A stretch of 64,000 nt of DNA from Paracoccus sp. (in: a-proteobacteria) (GTDB lineage Bacteria > Pseudomonadota > Alphaproteobacteria > Rhodobacterales > Rhodobacteraceae), in NCBI RefSeq assembly GCF_030538495.1, contig NZ_JAUNTW010000002.1:1-64000 (forward strand). Direction: 5' to 3'. Within the stretch, counting starts at the first letter, position 1; each line of letters begins with the position of its first letter. The notes below the pieces were generated by a model. It was not told the origin of the DNA. It searched no databases and was given only the letters and a program-made list of their open reading frames with translations. Positions 7,854 to 15,605 of the stretch are shown here, piece after piece. A program made the position numbers and the translations under genes.

Positions 7854-9151
7854 CAGTTGTCCGTGCATCCGGTCGGGGGCGTCAGCAGCCCATGCCCGAA
7901 CACATCGTCATGCCCCGCCGCCCCCAGATCGCGGGCTGATCCGCGCAGGCGGTCGCGCAACTCTGCCGCGTTCAGACCCGGTTCGTTTTGCAACAGCATC
8001 GCCGCCGCCGCCGTGACAAAGGGCGCGGCAAAGGACGTGCCGGTTTTCGTGCGCGCGCCGCTGACCGATGCGGCGGTCCACACATCCACGCCGGGCGCGG
8101 CAAGGTCGATATGCGCCCCCCGGCCCGCGCGGCGATACACCTGTTCGCGCCGGTCAACCGCCGTCACCGCCAGCACGCTGTCATATGCCGCCGGAAAGGC
8201 CGGTTCCGCGCGCGGCCCGCCATTCCCCGCCGCCGCGACCAACAACACGCCCGCCTGTTCCAGCGTTTCAACCTTTTGCGCCAGTAAGTCGTTATCGGGT
8301 CCTGACAGCGACAGGTTGATGATCCGCACATCCTGACCCGCCAACCAGTCCAGCCCCGCGATCAGGGCAAAAGCATCGGCGCGTTCATCGGTGTTGTCGC
8401 GGTGAAAGGCGTCCACGGCCAGCAAGGGCAGATGCGGCATCAACCCCGGCGACCGTGTGTCAGCCGCGCCGACCAGCAGTGCGGCCACAGCGGTGCCGTG
8501 CATCGCGGCGGATGGGGCGGCGTCGGTGTCCAGACGGTGAATGGTCAACGCGGCATCGGTCAGCGCCGCATGACCCGCGTTCAACGCGGTGTCGATCATG
8601 CCCACGCGCGGCGGGCTGCCGCAGGATGTGTCGCGGGGCCAGTCGATCATGGCGCGCGCCGGGCAGTCGGCGCCCCGGCAATCGATGCCCTGTTCTCCGC
8701 GATAATAGTGGTTGAAATCGGCCCGCGCGCCGGCGTCCTGAACCCTCTGCCGTGCTTGATCCATGGTCAGGCTGGCCGGTTTTTGCAGGCGGTGCAGCAC
8801 CTGACCGTCGCGCAAAGTGGTTTCGCGCAGCGTCGTAAACCCATCCGCCACCAACCCGGCCAGCCCGTCCGGCGTCAGCCCGCGCGTCAGAATTTCGTTA
8901 TCCGCCCGCACTGGCGGGGGCGGCGGGGCAGGCCGCGCCTGTTGGCGGGCTGGCGCGCGGCGGATCACGCGCGGGCCGTCGCGGTCGCGCGACAGGCTGG
9001 GGCCGTCATCGTCGTCGTCATCGTCACGGCTGCCGTCATCGTCATCATCGGCCCATGCCACCGACAGCACAGGCCCACCGTCCCGCGGGTGCCAGCCCGA
9101 TGACAGGGCCAGCGAAAACATCAAGACTGCAATGACGATCCGCGGAATCAT
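7853..9151 (-). CDS. secreted S8 (subtilisin-like) serine protease with Asp-rich N terminus
   Basis: 432 residues. The signal peptide (MIPRIVIAVLMFSLALSSG) is followed by an extremely acidic stretch rich in Asp (two runs, five and seven long) and a Pro-rich linker, then a region before the peptidase S8 domain. The catalytic triad is visible: Asp in GMIDTALNAGHA, His in MHGTAVAALLVG, Ser in KTGTSFAAPFV; the oxyanion Asn is in VAAAGNGG. A region with CRGADC and SCGSPP suggests disulfides. Start 9151 has AAGAAGGAAAG upstream; a longer GTG start would misplace the signal. It is divergent from the ECF sigma gene and convergent with the PepSY protein, so the four genes probably form one regulatory unit. 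Confidence 0.9.
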   Translation of the reverse strand: MIPRIVIAVLMFSLALSSGWHPRDGGPVLSVAWADDDDDGSRDDDDDDDGPSLSRDRDGPRVIRRAPARQQARPAPPPPPVRADNEILTRGLTPDGLAGLVADGFTTLRETTLRDGQVLHRLQKPASLTMDQARQRVQDAGARADFNHYYRGEQGIDCRGADCPARAMIDWPRDTSCGSPPRVGMIDTALNAGHAALTDAALTIHRLDTDAAPSAAMHGTAVAALLVGAADTRSPGLMPHLPLLAVDAFHRDNTDERADAFALIAGLDWLAGQDVRIINLSLSGPDNDLLAQKVETLEQAGVLLVAAAGNGGPRAEPAFPAAYDSVLAVTAVDRREQVYRRAGRGAHIDLAAPGVDVWTAASVSGARTKTGTSFAAPFVTAAAAMLLQNEPGLNAAELRDRLRGSARDLGAAGHDDVFGHGLLTPPTGCTDN

Positions 9152-9238
9152 TCGGACTTTCCTTCTTGGCTTCACTCAGGATAGACGCACAGATATGTTA
9201 ATTATTCCTCAATATCCGCAAAAAAAACACTGGATAAC

Positions 9239-9733
9239 ATGCCCCCTGATTTCGCTGACAACCTGATCGGGCTGCTGCCGAATTTGCGTCGTTACGGCCT
9301 GTCGCTGTCGCGCAAGGCTGATATTGCTGACGATCTGGTGCAGATCACGGTGGAACGCGCGCTGTCCAACTGGACCAGTTTTGATGCCCAAACGCGGCTG
9401 GAACCGTGGCTGTTTCGGATCATGCGCAACGCCTTTATCGACATGACGCGGCGGGACCGGACGCGCGGAACCGGCGTGGATGTCACCGAACAGCCCGAGG
9501 TGTTGGCCCATGACCCCGCCGCCGGGATCGAGGCGCGGATGATGCTGCAAACCGTTGAACAGGCAATGGAAACCCTGCCGGATGCCCAGCGTGAGGTTCT
9601 GCACCTCGTCTGTGTGGCCGACCTGTCCTATGCCGAGGCCGCGCAGCTTTTGGGTGTGCCGGTCGGAACGGTCATGAGCCGCCTGTCACGCGCCCGCATC
9701 GCTTTGGCCGAAAAATTAGGAATAAATTCATAA
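9239..9733 (+). CDS. ECF-type RNA polymerase sigma factor
   Basis: 164 residues with region 2 (DDLVQITVERALSNW, then LEPWLFRIMRNAFIDMTRRD) and region 4 (LPDAQREVLHLVCVADLSYA, then LGVPVGTVMSRLSRAR). There is no region 1 or 3, as expected for extracytoplasmic-function sigma factors. The next gene, 44 bases downstream, encodes a membrane anti-sigma factor. The 87-bp divergent region toward the subtilase is AT-rich and may hold promoters for both, but I could not identify a convincing ECF-type -35/-10 pair. The signal sensed is unknown. Confidence 0.93.
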   Translation: MPPDFADNLIGLLPNLRRYGLSLSRKADIADDLVQITVERALSNWTSFDAQTRLEPWLFRIMRNAFIDMTRRDRTRGTGVDVTEQPEVLAHDPAAGIEARMMLQTVEQAMETLPDAQREVLHLVCVADLSYAEAAQLLGVPVGTVMSRLSRARIALAEKLGINS

Positions 9734-9777
9734 CTGCGGCGTATAGGGTGTGTAAGACGATGCAGGACGGACGAAAG

Positions 9778-10470
9778 ATGCAGATGGATGACGACATTCT
9801 GATGGCATTTGCCGATGGTGAACTGTCCGCAGAACAGGCGGCGCGGGTGGCGGATGCGGTGGCCTCTGACCCGGCGATTGCTGCGCGTGTCGATCTGTTT
9901 CGCCAGACCCGCGCAATGGTGGCGGTGACGCGCGACGCGGTGCCTGCGGGGGATGATTCGGATTTGATTGCGCGGATCAGGGCCGCGCAGGTCGCAGCGC
10001 CGCCGGTGGTGGCGGCGGTCGAAACACCCGCGCCCGCAAACCGCAACTGGGCGCCCTTGGCAGCGGCGGCGTCGTTGGTGATTGCGGTGGGTCTGGGCTG
10101 GTGGTCCGGCTTTTTCGGCGGCGCGCAACCGGCGTTGCAGCCGGTGACTCCTGCGATTCTGGCGGCCTTGGACAGCGTGCCTTCGGGCGAATCCGCGCCG
10201 GTTGAGGGCGGCGAATTCACCGCGATTGCGACGTTCCGCGTGGCCGATGGCCGTGTCTGCCGCGAATATGACGTGACGGGCGATAACGCGCAGGTGGCCG
10301 TTGCCTGCCGCACCGATGGGGCATGGCAAAACCTGTTCGCTGCGGCGGCGACCGAATCGACCGGATATGTTCCCGCATCCGGCGATATTCAGGCGCTGGA
10401 CGTGTTTCTGACCCAAATCGGCGCAGGTAACCCCCTGACCGCCGAAGATGAGGCCGCCGCCCTGAAATGA
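9778..10470 (+). CDS. membrane anti-sigma factor
   Basis: About 230 residues. The cytoplasmic N terminus contains LMAFADGELSAEQAARVADA, the typical anti-sigma opening. One transmembrane segment follows (AAAASLVIAVGLGWWSGFFG, near residue 100). The C terminus is a periplasmic domain with CREYDVTGD and ACRTDG, whose two Cys could form a disulfide. It should hold the upstream ECF sigma at the membrane until a periplasmic signal releases it. The start is uncertain among 9760, 9778 and 9784; 9778 has AGGACGGACGAAAG in front. The stop overlaps the next start by four bases. Confidence 0.85.
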   Translation: MQMDDDILMAFADGELSAEQAARVADAVASDPAIAARVDLFRQTRAMVAVTRDAVPAGDDSDLIARIRAAQVAAPPVVAAVETPAPANRNWAPLAAAASLVIAVGLGWWSGFFGGAQPALQPVTPAILAALDSVPSGESAPVEGGEFTAIATFRVADGRVCREYDVTGDNAQVAVACRTDGAWQNLFAAAATESTGYVPASGDIQALDVFLTQIGAGNPLTAEDEAAALK

Positions 10471-10991
10471 TTCAGATCCGCGATGCCGGGGCTGATGATC
10501 TGCCCGCGATCATGGCGATCTATAACCACGCGGTCGAACATTCGACGGCGGTGTGGAACAGCGCCGTCGTGGATCTGGCCAACCGTCAGGCATGGTTAAC
10601 CGACCGTCAGAACGCGGGTTTTCCGGTGATTGTTGCCGTGGGCGCGGACGGCGTTCAGGGCTATGCCAGTTTCGGGCCGTGGCGGGCCTTTGACGGCTAT
10701 CGGCACACGGTCGAACATTCGGTTTATGTCCGCCATGATCTGCGCGGCGGCGGGGTTGGCACGGCGCTGATGCGGGCGTTGATAACCCGTGCGCGGGGTG
10801 CGGGAAAACACGCCATGATCGCCGCGATCGAGGCCCGGAATACCGGGTCGATTCGCCTGCATCAGCGTTTCGGATTTGAAAAAGCGGGCGTTTTTCCGCA
10901 GGTTGGCACGAAATTTGGCGGCTGGCTGGATCTGGTTTTCATGCAGCTTTTGCTGGACAATCGGGCGGTCCCGGATCACCCACCGTCCTAA
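10467..10991 (+). CDS. GNAT N-acetyltransferase, phosphinothricin-acetyltransferase-like
   Basis: 174 residues, single GNAT fold. Family marks are IYNHAVEHSTAVW near the N terminus, YASFGPWRAFDGYRHTVEHS before the core, the acetyl-CoA loop RGGGVGTALMRALI, and IAAIEARNTGSIRLHQRFGF near the end. This is the pattern of the PAT/YncA-type group that acetylates small amines such as phosphinothricin or methionine derivatives. Its ATG overlaps the anti-sigma stop (ATGA), so it is translationally coupled and co-transcribed. Whether it has a part in the same stress response is unknown. Confidence 0.88.
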   Translation: MIQIRDAGADDLPAIMAIYNHAVEHSTAVWNSAVVDLANRQAWLTDRQNAGFPVIVAVGADGVQGYASFGPWRAFDGYRHTVEHSVYVRHDLRGGGVGTALMRALITRARGAGKHAMIAAIEARNTGSIRLHQRFGFEKAGVFPQVGTKFGGWLDLVFMQLLLDNRAVPDHPPS

Positions 10992-11001
10992 TAATTGTGT
11001 A

Positions 11002-11019
11002 TTGTCACAACCACGTCAT
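11002..11019 (+). promoter_or_regulatory. Pho-box-like direct repeat upstream of alkaline phosphatase
   Basis: TTGTCAC-AACC-ACGTCAT has the 7-4-7 layout of a PhoB box. The GTCA cores start at 11004 and 11015, 11 bp apart as required. The outer bases match the consensus only partly. Its place 43 bases before the alkaline phosphatase ATG supports phosphate control. Confidence 0.5.
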
Positions 11020-11061
11020 CACGCAGCGTTAACCAAAAAGGGCATTTTCCCGGAGGTAACA

Positions 11062-12561
11062 ATGCGTCTTCAACTCGCAACTGCAATCAGCCTTGTTCTG
11101 ACCGGTGCCGCTGGCGCCGAGGTTACGATCGCGCAAAAAGAATCCAAGTGGTTCACCGATGCGCAGGCTCAGTTGGCTGAACTGGAGCAAATCACCCATA
11201 ACACCAACCGCGCCAAGAACATCATTCTGTTCATCGCGGATGGTAACGGTGTTGCGACCAACTATGCCACGCGTCTGTGGATGGGCCAGCAAGAAGGTGG
11301 CCTGGGTGACGATTACGTCATGTCATATGAAAAATTCCCGCATATGGCGTTGATGAAAACCTATACCAGCAACGGTCAGACGCCGGATTCGGCCCCGACC
11401 GCCAGTGCCATGAACACCGGCGTGAAATCGCGCAACGGCACCATCAATATCGACGATGCCGGCGATTACCGCGATTGTAACGCGGCTGCCGAACACGGTC
11501 TGACGACCTTTGCCGAACTGATGACCGCTGACCGCGACATGAAAATCGGCATCGTGTCCACCGCGCGCCTGACCCACGCAACCCCGGCCGCCGTTTACGC
11601 AAAAACCGCGCATCGCGACTGGGAAGACAATTCGCGCCTGCCGGAAAACTGCGCCCAGAAAGACATCGCCGCGCAGATGGTTGACGCCATCGAAGAAGGC
11701 CGTCTGCATCTGGCACTGGGCGGCGGTCGCCGTCACTTCCTGCCGACCACCGTCACCGACGAAGAAGGCACGAACGGCAACCGCACCGACGACCGCAACC
11801 TGGTTCAGGAAATTCAGGACAAGGGTTGGCAATATGTCTGGAACGACGAAACCTTTGCCGCTGCGGATAAATCGCAGCCGGTTCTGGGCCTGTTCGAAGC
11901 CAGCCATATGAAATACGAAAACGACCGCGTGGGTGAACCGTCGCTGGCCGAGATGACCGAATTCGCCATCAACGCGCTGGACGGTGCCGAGGGTGGTTAT
12001 TTCCTGGAAATCGAGGCAGGCCGCGTTGACCACGCCAACCACGCCGGCAACCTGCACCGCGTTGTCACCGACGGCGCCGCATTCGCCGACGCGATCGCCA
12101 AAGCGGCGGAAATGGTTGACCTGAACGAAACCCTGATCATCGTCACCGCTGACCATGAACATGTTCTGTCGTTCAACGGTTACTGCGGTCGCGGCACGCC
12201 GATCACCGGCCTGTGCTTTGACGTGGACGACAACGGTATCGAACACACCGGCACGCCCTCGCTGGCGCTGGACGGCAAGCCCTATACCGTTGCGGGTTAC
12301 CTGAACGGCCCCGGCTCGATCCTGACCCATGAAGAGGGCCAGAACGACTGGACCGGTTCGCGTCCGGAAATCACTCAGGAACAGGCAACCGACCCGGATT
12401 ATCTGCAACAGTCGCTGATCCCGATGTCGTCGGAAACCCATTCGGGTGTTGACGTTCCGCTGTTCGCCGCAGGCCCGTGGTCGCATCTGTTCCAAGGCGT
12501 GATGGAACAGAACCTGATCTTCCACGTGATGATGAAGGCCGTCCACGCGGACGAAAGCTGA
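11062..12561 (+). CDS. phoA: alkaline phosphatase
   Basis: 499 residues with signal peptide (MRLQLATAISLVLTGAAGA), so periplasmic. It hydrolyses phosphomonoesters using two Zn2+ and usually one Mg2+. Visible motifs are NIILFIADGNGVATNYATR (first metal Asp), TPDSAPTASAMNTGVKSRNG (nucleophilic Ser after Asp), EIEAGRVDHANHAGN (metal-binding Asp/His), and VTADHEH (metal-binding Asp-His). It is distinctly acidic and uses FIADGNG where many homologues have FIGDGMG. GGAGGT lies 5 bases before the ATG. A Pho-box-like site lies upstream and a putative metal transporter operon lies directly downstream. The symbol reflects family membership, not proven orthology with the E. coli gene. Confidence 0.9.
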   Translation: MRLQLATAISLVLTGAAGAEVTIAQKESKWFTDAQAQLAELEQITHNTNRAKNIILFIADGNGVATNYATRLWMGQQEGGLGDDYVMSYEKFPHMALMKTYTSNGQTPDSAPTASAMNTGVKSRNGTINIDDAGDYRDCNAAAEHGLTTFAELMTADRDMKIGIVSTARLTHATPAAVYAKTAHRDWEDNSRLPENCAQKDIAAQMVDAIEEGRLHLALGGGRRHFLPTTVTDEEGTNGNRTDDRNLVQEIQDKGWQYVWNDETFAAADKSQPVLGLFEASHMKYENDRVGEPSLAEMTEFAINALDGAEGGYFLEIEAGRVDHANHAGNLHRVVTDGAAFADAIAKAAEMVDLNETLIIVTADHEHVLSFNGYCGRGTPITGLCFDVDDNGIEHTGTPSLALDGKPYTVAGYLNGPGSILTHEEGQNDWTGSRPEITQEQATDPDYLQQSLIPMSSETHSGVDVPLFAAGPWSHLFQGVMEQNLIFHVMMKAVHADES

Positions 12562-12569
12562 TAACATCC

Positions 12570-12593
12570 GGCCGGGCCAATTGCGGCCCGGCC
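12570..12593 (+). terminator. strong hairpin without T-run after alkaline phosphatase
   Basis: GGCCGGGCC pairs perfectly with GGCCCGGCC around the loop AATTGC. No U-run follows, so it may be a leaky terminator, a processing site or an mRNA-stabilising hairpin between the phosphatase and the next operon rather than a full stop. Confidence 0.5.
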
Positions 12594-12625
12594 ATCCCAA
12601 CAGGGGCCCAACAGGGGGAACCACC

Positions 12626-13057
12626 ATGACCAATATCACCCGCCGCGCCACGCTGTCGTTGGCGCTTTTGCCGTTTTTGCCGCGCATGGCCGTTGCGGCA
12701 CAGGAATCGGTGCGTTTGCGTGAACTCTATAACCGCGACATGTCCTTTTCCGATCTGGCGCTGGAATTAGAGGGTAAGCGCGTCACCATCGACGGCTTTA
12801 TGGCCCCGCCTTTGCGCGCCGAAAGCGATTTTTTCGTGCTGACGAACATTCCCATGGCAATCTGCCCGTTTTGTTCCAGCGAAGCCGAATGGCCCAATGA
12901 CATTATGGCCGTATACACCAAACGTCAGGTGCGCGTGATTTCGTTCAACGCCCCCATCGCGGTGAATGGCGTGTTGGAACTGGGAACCTATACCGACCCT
13001 GAACTGGGCTTTGTCAGCCGGGTGCGGTTGATGGATGCGGAATACGGGCGGCGCTGA
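12626..13057 (+). CDS. exported DUF3299-like protein, first gene of ABC operon
   Basis: 143 residues with a twin-arginine-like signal (TNITRRATLSLALLPFLPRM), so probably periplasmic. The mature part has LELEGKRVTIDGFMAPPLRA followed by a Cys pair in AICPFCSSEAEW and a beta-rich end. This resembles DUF3299 proteins (GKRVRIxGYxxPL), which occur beside ABC exporters/importers in metal-related operons. AGGGGGAA precedes the ATG. The stop overlaps the ABC ATPase start, so translation is coupled. The role is inferred as a periplasmic accessory protein of the transporter; the two Cys could bind metal. Confidence 0.7.
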   Translation: MTNITRRATLSLALLPFLPRMAVAAQESVRLRELYNRDMSFSDLALELEGKRVTIDGFMAPPLRAESDFFVLTNIPMAICPFCSSEAEWPNDIMAVYTKRQVRVISFNAPIAVNGVLELGTYTDPELGFVSRVRLMDAEYGRR

Positions 13058-13704
13058 TGCGACTGACGGCGCAGGATGTCACCGTGCGCGCCGGGGATCG
13101 GGTGCTGCTGCATCTGGACCGGCTGGAGCTGCCTCGGGGCAGTTTGACCGGCGTGATGGGACCATCCGGCGCGGGCAAAACCACGCTGTTGAACGCGCTG
13201 TCGGGGTTAACGGCGGCGCAGGGGGCGCTGCGTTGGGATGACACCGATCTGGCGCGGATGGGGCAGGCGGCGCGCGTCCGGTTCCGCCGCGATCATATCG
13301 GCCTGATCTTTCAGGATTTTCTGTTGCTCGAAGAATTGACCGCCTTGGAAAACGCCACCATTGCGCGGGCGTGGCGCGGGGACGCGCAGGCGCTGACGCA
13401 GCGGGCGGCGGCGTTGTTTGACCGGCTGGGCATTGCGGCGCTGACGCATAGGCGGGCCGAACGGTTGTCGGGGGGCGAACGCCAGCGGGTCGCCGTGGCG
13501 CGCGCGCTGGCCCATGATCCGGCGATTTTGCTGGCCGATGAACCCACGGCCAGTCTGGACCGCACGACCGCCGACCGCCTGATCGGCGATCTGGCCGCTT
13601 TGGCCCGCGACGAAGGCCGCACGGTGCTGATCGTCAGCCACGACCCGGCGGTTCATGCCGCCATGGACCGGATGCTGACCATTCGCGACGGGGTGCTGAT
13701 ATGA
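13057..13704 (+). CDS. ABC transporter ATP-binding protein (LolD/MacB-type)
   Basis: 215 residues, a complete nucleotide-binding domain: Walker A GPSGAGKTTLL, Q-loop LIFQDFLLLEELTALENA, signature LSGGERQRVAVARAL, Walker B ILLADEPTASLD, and switch His IVSHDP. The sequence type matches ATPases that pair with FtsX/MacB-fold permeases, and the next gene is such a permease, overlapping by four bases. It energises the transporter or mechanotransmission complex from the cytoplasmic side. Confidence 0.93.
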   Translation: MRLTAQDVTVRAGDRVLLHLDRLELPRGSLTGVMGPSGAGKTTLLNALSGLTAAQGALRWDDTDLARMGQAARVRFRRDHIGLIFQDFLLLEELTALENATIARAWRGDAQALTQRAAALFDRLGIAALTHRRAERLSGGERQRVAVARALAHDPAILLADEPTASLDRTTADRLIGDLAALARDEGRTVLIVSHDPAVHAAMDRMLTIRDGVLI

Positions 13705-15008
13705 CGGATTGGTGGCGCGGCCTGTCCGCCACATCCCAAGACGCGTTGATCTTGCTGGCGATTTTGCTGCCCGCGCTGATGCTGGGCGTGCTGGTGTGCC
13801 GAGGCTTTTCGCTGCGTGTGCTGCTGCGGGGGTTGCTGCTGCGGTATCTGTGGACGAACGCGGCCTTTGTTGTTCTGGTTGCGCTGTCGGTGGGCTTGGG
13901 CGTCGGGCTGATCGCGCAGGAACGCGGCTTGCGTCAGGCGAGCGCGCGGATCGCAGAAAAGTTCGACCTGATCATCGCCGCACCGGGTGACGAAGTGTCG
14001 ATGCTGATGGCGACGGTTTATTTGCAACCGACCGCCGCCCCGCTGTTGGATGGCGCGGTGTATGAGCGCGTCCAGAACGCGCCGGGGGTGCGGTTTATCA
14101 CGCCGCTCGCCTATGGCGATTCATGGGGCGACAGCCCGATTATCGGATCGACTGCGGATTTCGTCGCCCATCTGTCCGGCGATCTGGACGATGGCCGCAT
14201 CTTTGCCCGCGACGGAGAGGCGGTGATCGGCGCGCGTGTCCCTCTGGATTTGGGCGCGACCTTTGAGCCGGCGCATGGCCACGGCGCGACGGCGGAACAT
14301 GGCGCGCATGACGGTGTGCAGATCACCGTCACCGGGCGTATGGCACCGACGGGCAGCCCGTGGGATCGCGCGATTATCGTGCCGGTGGAAACCGTCTGGC
14401 TGACGCATGGTTTCGGCGACGGCCACGCGGAGCAAGACACGCATCTGGGTCCGCCCTTTGCGCCCGAATTTTTCCCCGGCACCCCTGCAATTCTGGTCGT
14501 GACGCGCGATCTGGGCGCGGCTTACGGGCTGCGCGCGCAGTTTTCGACCGATCAGACGATGGCCTTTTTTCCCGGCGCGGTGCTGACGCGGCTGCATGGT
14601 CTGATGGGGGATGTGCGGCAAATCATGTCGGTGATGTCTTTGGGAACGCAGGTGCTGGTGGCCGCCGCCGTCATGACCGGGCTGATCGTTCTGGCGCGGC
14701 TGTTTGCGCGGCGGCTGGCGTTGCTGCGGGCCTTGGGCGCGCCGGGGCGCATGGTCTTTGCGCTGGTCTGGTCCTATGCCGCTGTGCTGCTGGGGCTTGG
14801 CACCGTGCTGGGGCTGGCGGTCGGGCTGGTCGCCACGCGCGCGATTTCCACCGTGCTGACCGCGCGCACCGATCTGTTGATTACGCCGCGTTTGGGATGG
14901 CCTGAACTGCACCTGACGGCGGCGTGTTTTTCGCTGGCGCTGATTGTGGCGCTGGCCCCGGCGGTGGTCGCGCTGATGCGCCCCGTGACCGATGATCTGC
15001 GTAAATAA
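13701..15008 (+). CDS. FtsX-fold ABC permease with His-rich periplasmic domain
   Basis: 435 residues. One N-terminal membrane segment (LILLAILLPALMLGVLVC) and a second (FVVLVALSVGLGVGLIA) are followed by a periplasmic domain of over 200 residues, then three C-terminal helices as in FtsX/MacB permeases (VLVAAAVMTGLIVLARLF, then LVWSYAAVLLGLGTVLGLAV, and the last near LTAACFSLALIVALAPAVV). The periplasmic domain carries two His clusters, EPAHGHGATAEHGAHDG and LTHGFGDGHAEQDTHLG. Such clusters are unusual for LolCE or MacB and suggest metal contact. Partner ATPase is upstream, and a His-tailed periplasmic protein is directly downstream. Confidence 0.88.
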   Translation: MTDWWRGLSATSQDALILLAILLPALMLGVLVCRGFSLRVLLRGLLLRYLWTNAAFVVLVALSVGLGVGLIAQERGLRQASARIAEKFDLIIAAPGDEVSMLMATVYLQPTAAPLLDGAVYERVQNAPGVRFITPLAYGDSWGDSPIIGSTADFVAHLSGDLDDGRIFARDGEAVIGARVPLDLGATFEPAHGHGATAEHGAHDGVQITVTGRMAPTGSPWDRAIIVPVETVWLTHGFGDGHAEQDTHLGPPFAPEFFPGTPAILVVTRDLGAAYGLRAQFSTDQTMAFFPGAVLTRLHGLMGDVRQIMSVMSLGTQVLVAAAVMTGLIVLARLFARRLALLRALGAPGRMVFALVWSYAAVLLGLGTVLGLAVGLVATRAISTVLTARTDLLITPRLGWPELHLTAACFSLALIVALAPAVVALMRPVTDDLRK

Positions 15009-15019
15009 GGATGAATCCG

Positions 15020-15487
15020 ATGAAAAAAGCCTTTGCCGTTCTGGCGCTGTTGGCCGCACCGGCCTTTGCGGGCGATGACCATGATCACCATGTGACCGAG
15101 GTGGACGGCATCCGCATCCAGCATGTCTGGACGGTGGCCGGTGCCGATCCCGCGCCGGTTTATCTGGAGATCATTAACGATAGCGATGTGGAACTGACCC
15201 TGACCGGGGCGGAATCCGACTGGGCCGAATTTGCGCTGGTCGGTGCTTGGCTGTCGGGCGGGCAATCGACCGCGCAAGGGATTGACGCCCTGCGCATCGC
15301 CCCCGGCGCGCGGATGCATCTGGAACCGGGCGGGGTGTCGCTGATGGCGGGGCCGTTGTCGGAGCCTCTGACGGTGGGCGACCATCTGGATATTCACCTG
15401 CACTTCAACGACTTGGAGATCGAGGCCGAGGCCGAGGTCTTTCCCACCGGCACCAAACGCCACCCCCATGCGGGGCATGACCACTGA
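15020..15487 (+). CDS. exported PCuAC-like protein with His-rich ends
   Basis: 155 residues. The signal peptide MKKAFAVLALLAAPAFAG leads straight into DDHDHH, and the protein ends KRHPHAGHDH. The middle has the beta-sandwich pattern of PCuAC copper chaperones (IRIQHVWTVAG, VYLEIINDSDVELTLTG, LEPGGVSLMAGPL, LTVGDHLDIHLHF). By eye, the usual copper ligands of that family (His and Met around HEM..MRM and the His in PGGYHLM) are absent. Metal binding would then depend on the His tails, which suits Zn or Ni as much as Cu. ATG 15020 has AAGGA at proper distance; the ATG at 15011 does not. Last gene of the operon. Confidence 0.78.
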   Translation: MKKAFAVLALLAAPAFAGDDHDHHVTEVDGIRIQHVWTVAGADPAPVYLEIINDSDVELTLTGAESDWAEFALVGAWLSGGQSTAQGIDALRIAPGARMHLEPGGVSLMAGPLSEPLTVGDHLDIHLHFNDLEIEAEAEVFPTGTKRHPHAGHDH

Positions 15488-15497
15488 CCAAAGGGGC

Positions 15498-15520
15498 AGG
15501 GCGGCGCGACGCCGCCCTTT
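15498..15520 (+). terminator. terminator of the ABC operon
   Basis: AGGGCGGC pairs with GCCGCCCT around a short loop and is followed by TT. It lies 11 bases after the stop of the His-tailed protein. Confidence 0.75.
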
Positions 15521-15605
15521 ACCATTTTGACACGTCGCTGCCGCCAAATTGTCACATCGCGGGCCTACCCTGACCCCAGGTAAACCACCCAAACCGGAGC
15601 CTGTG

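Noticed and set aside
11323..12687. Long minus-strand frame of 454 codons
   Set aside because: Antisense to the alkaline phosphatase, which has all catalytic motifs; no ribosome binding site or domain in the shadow.
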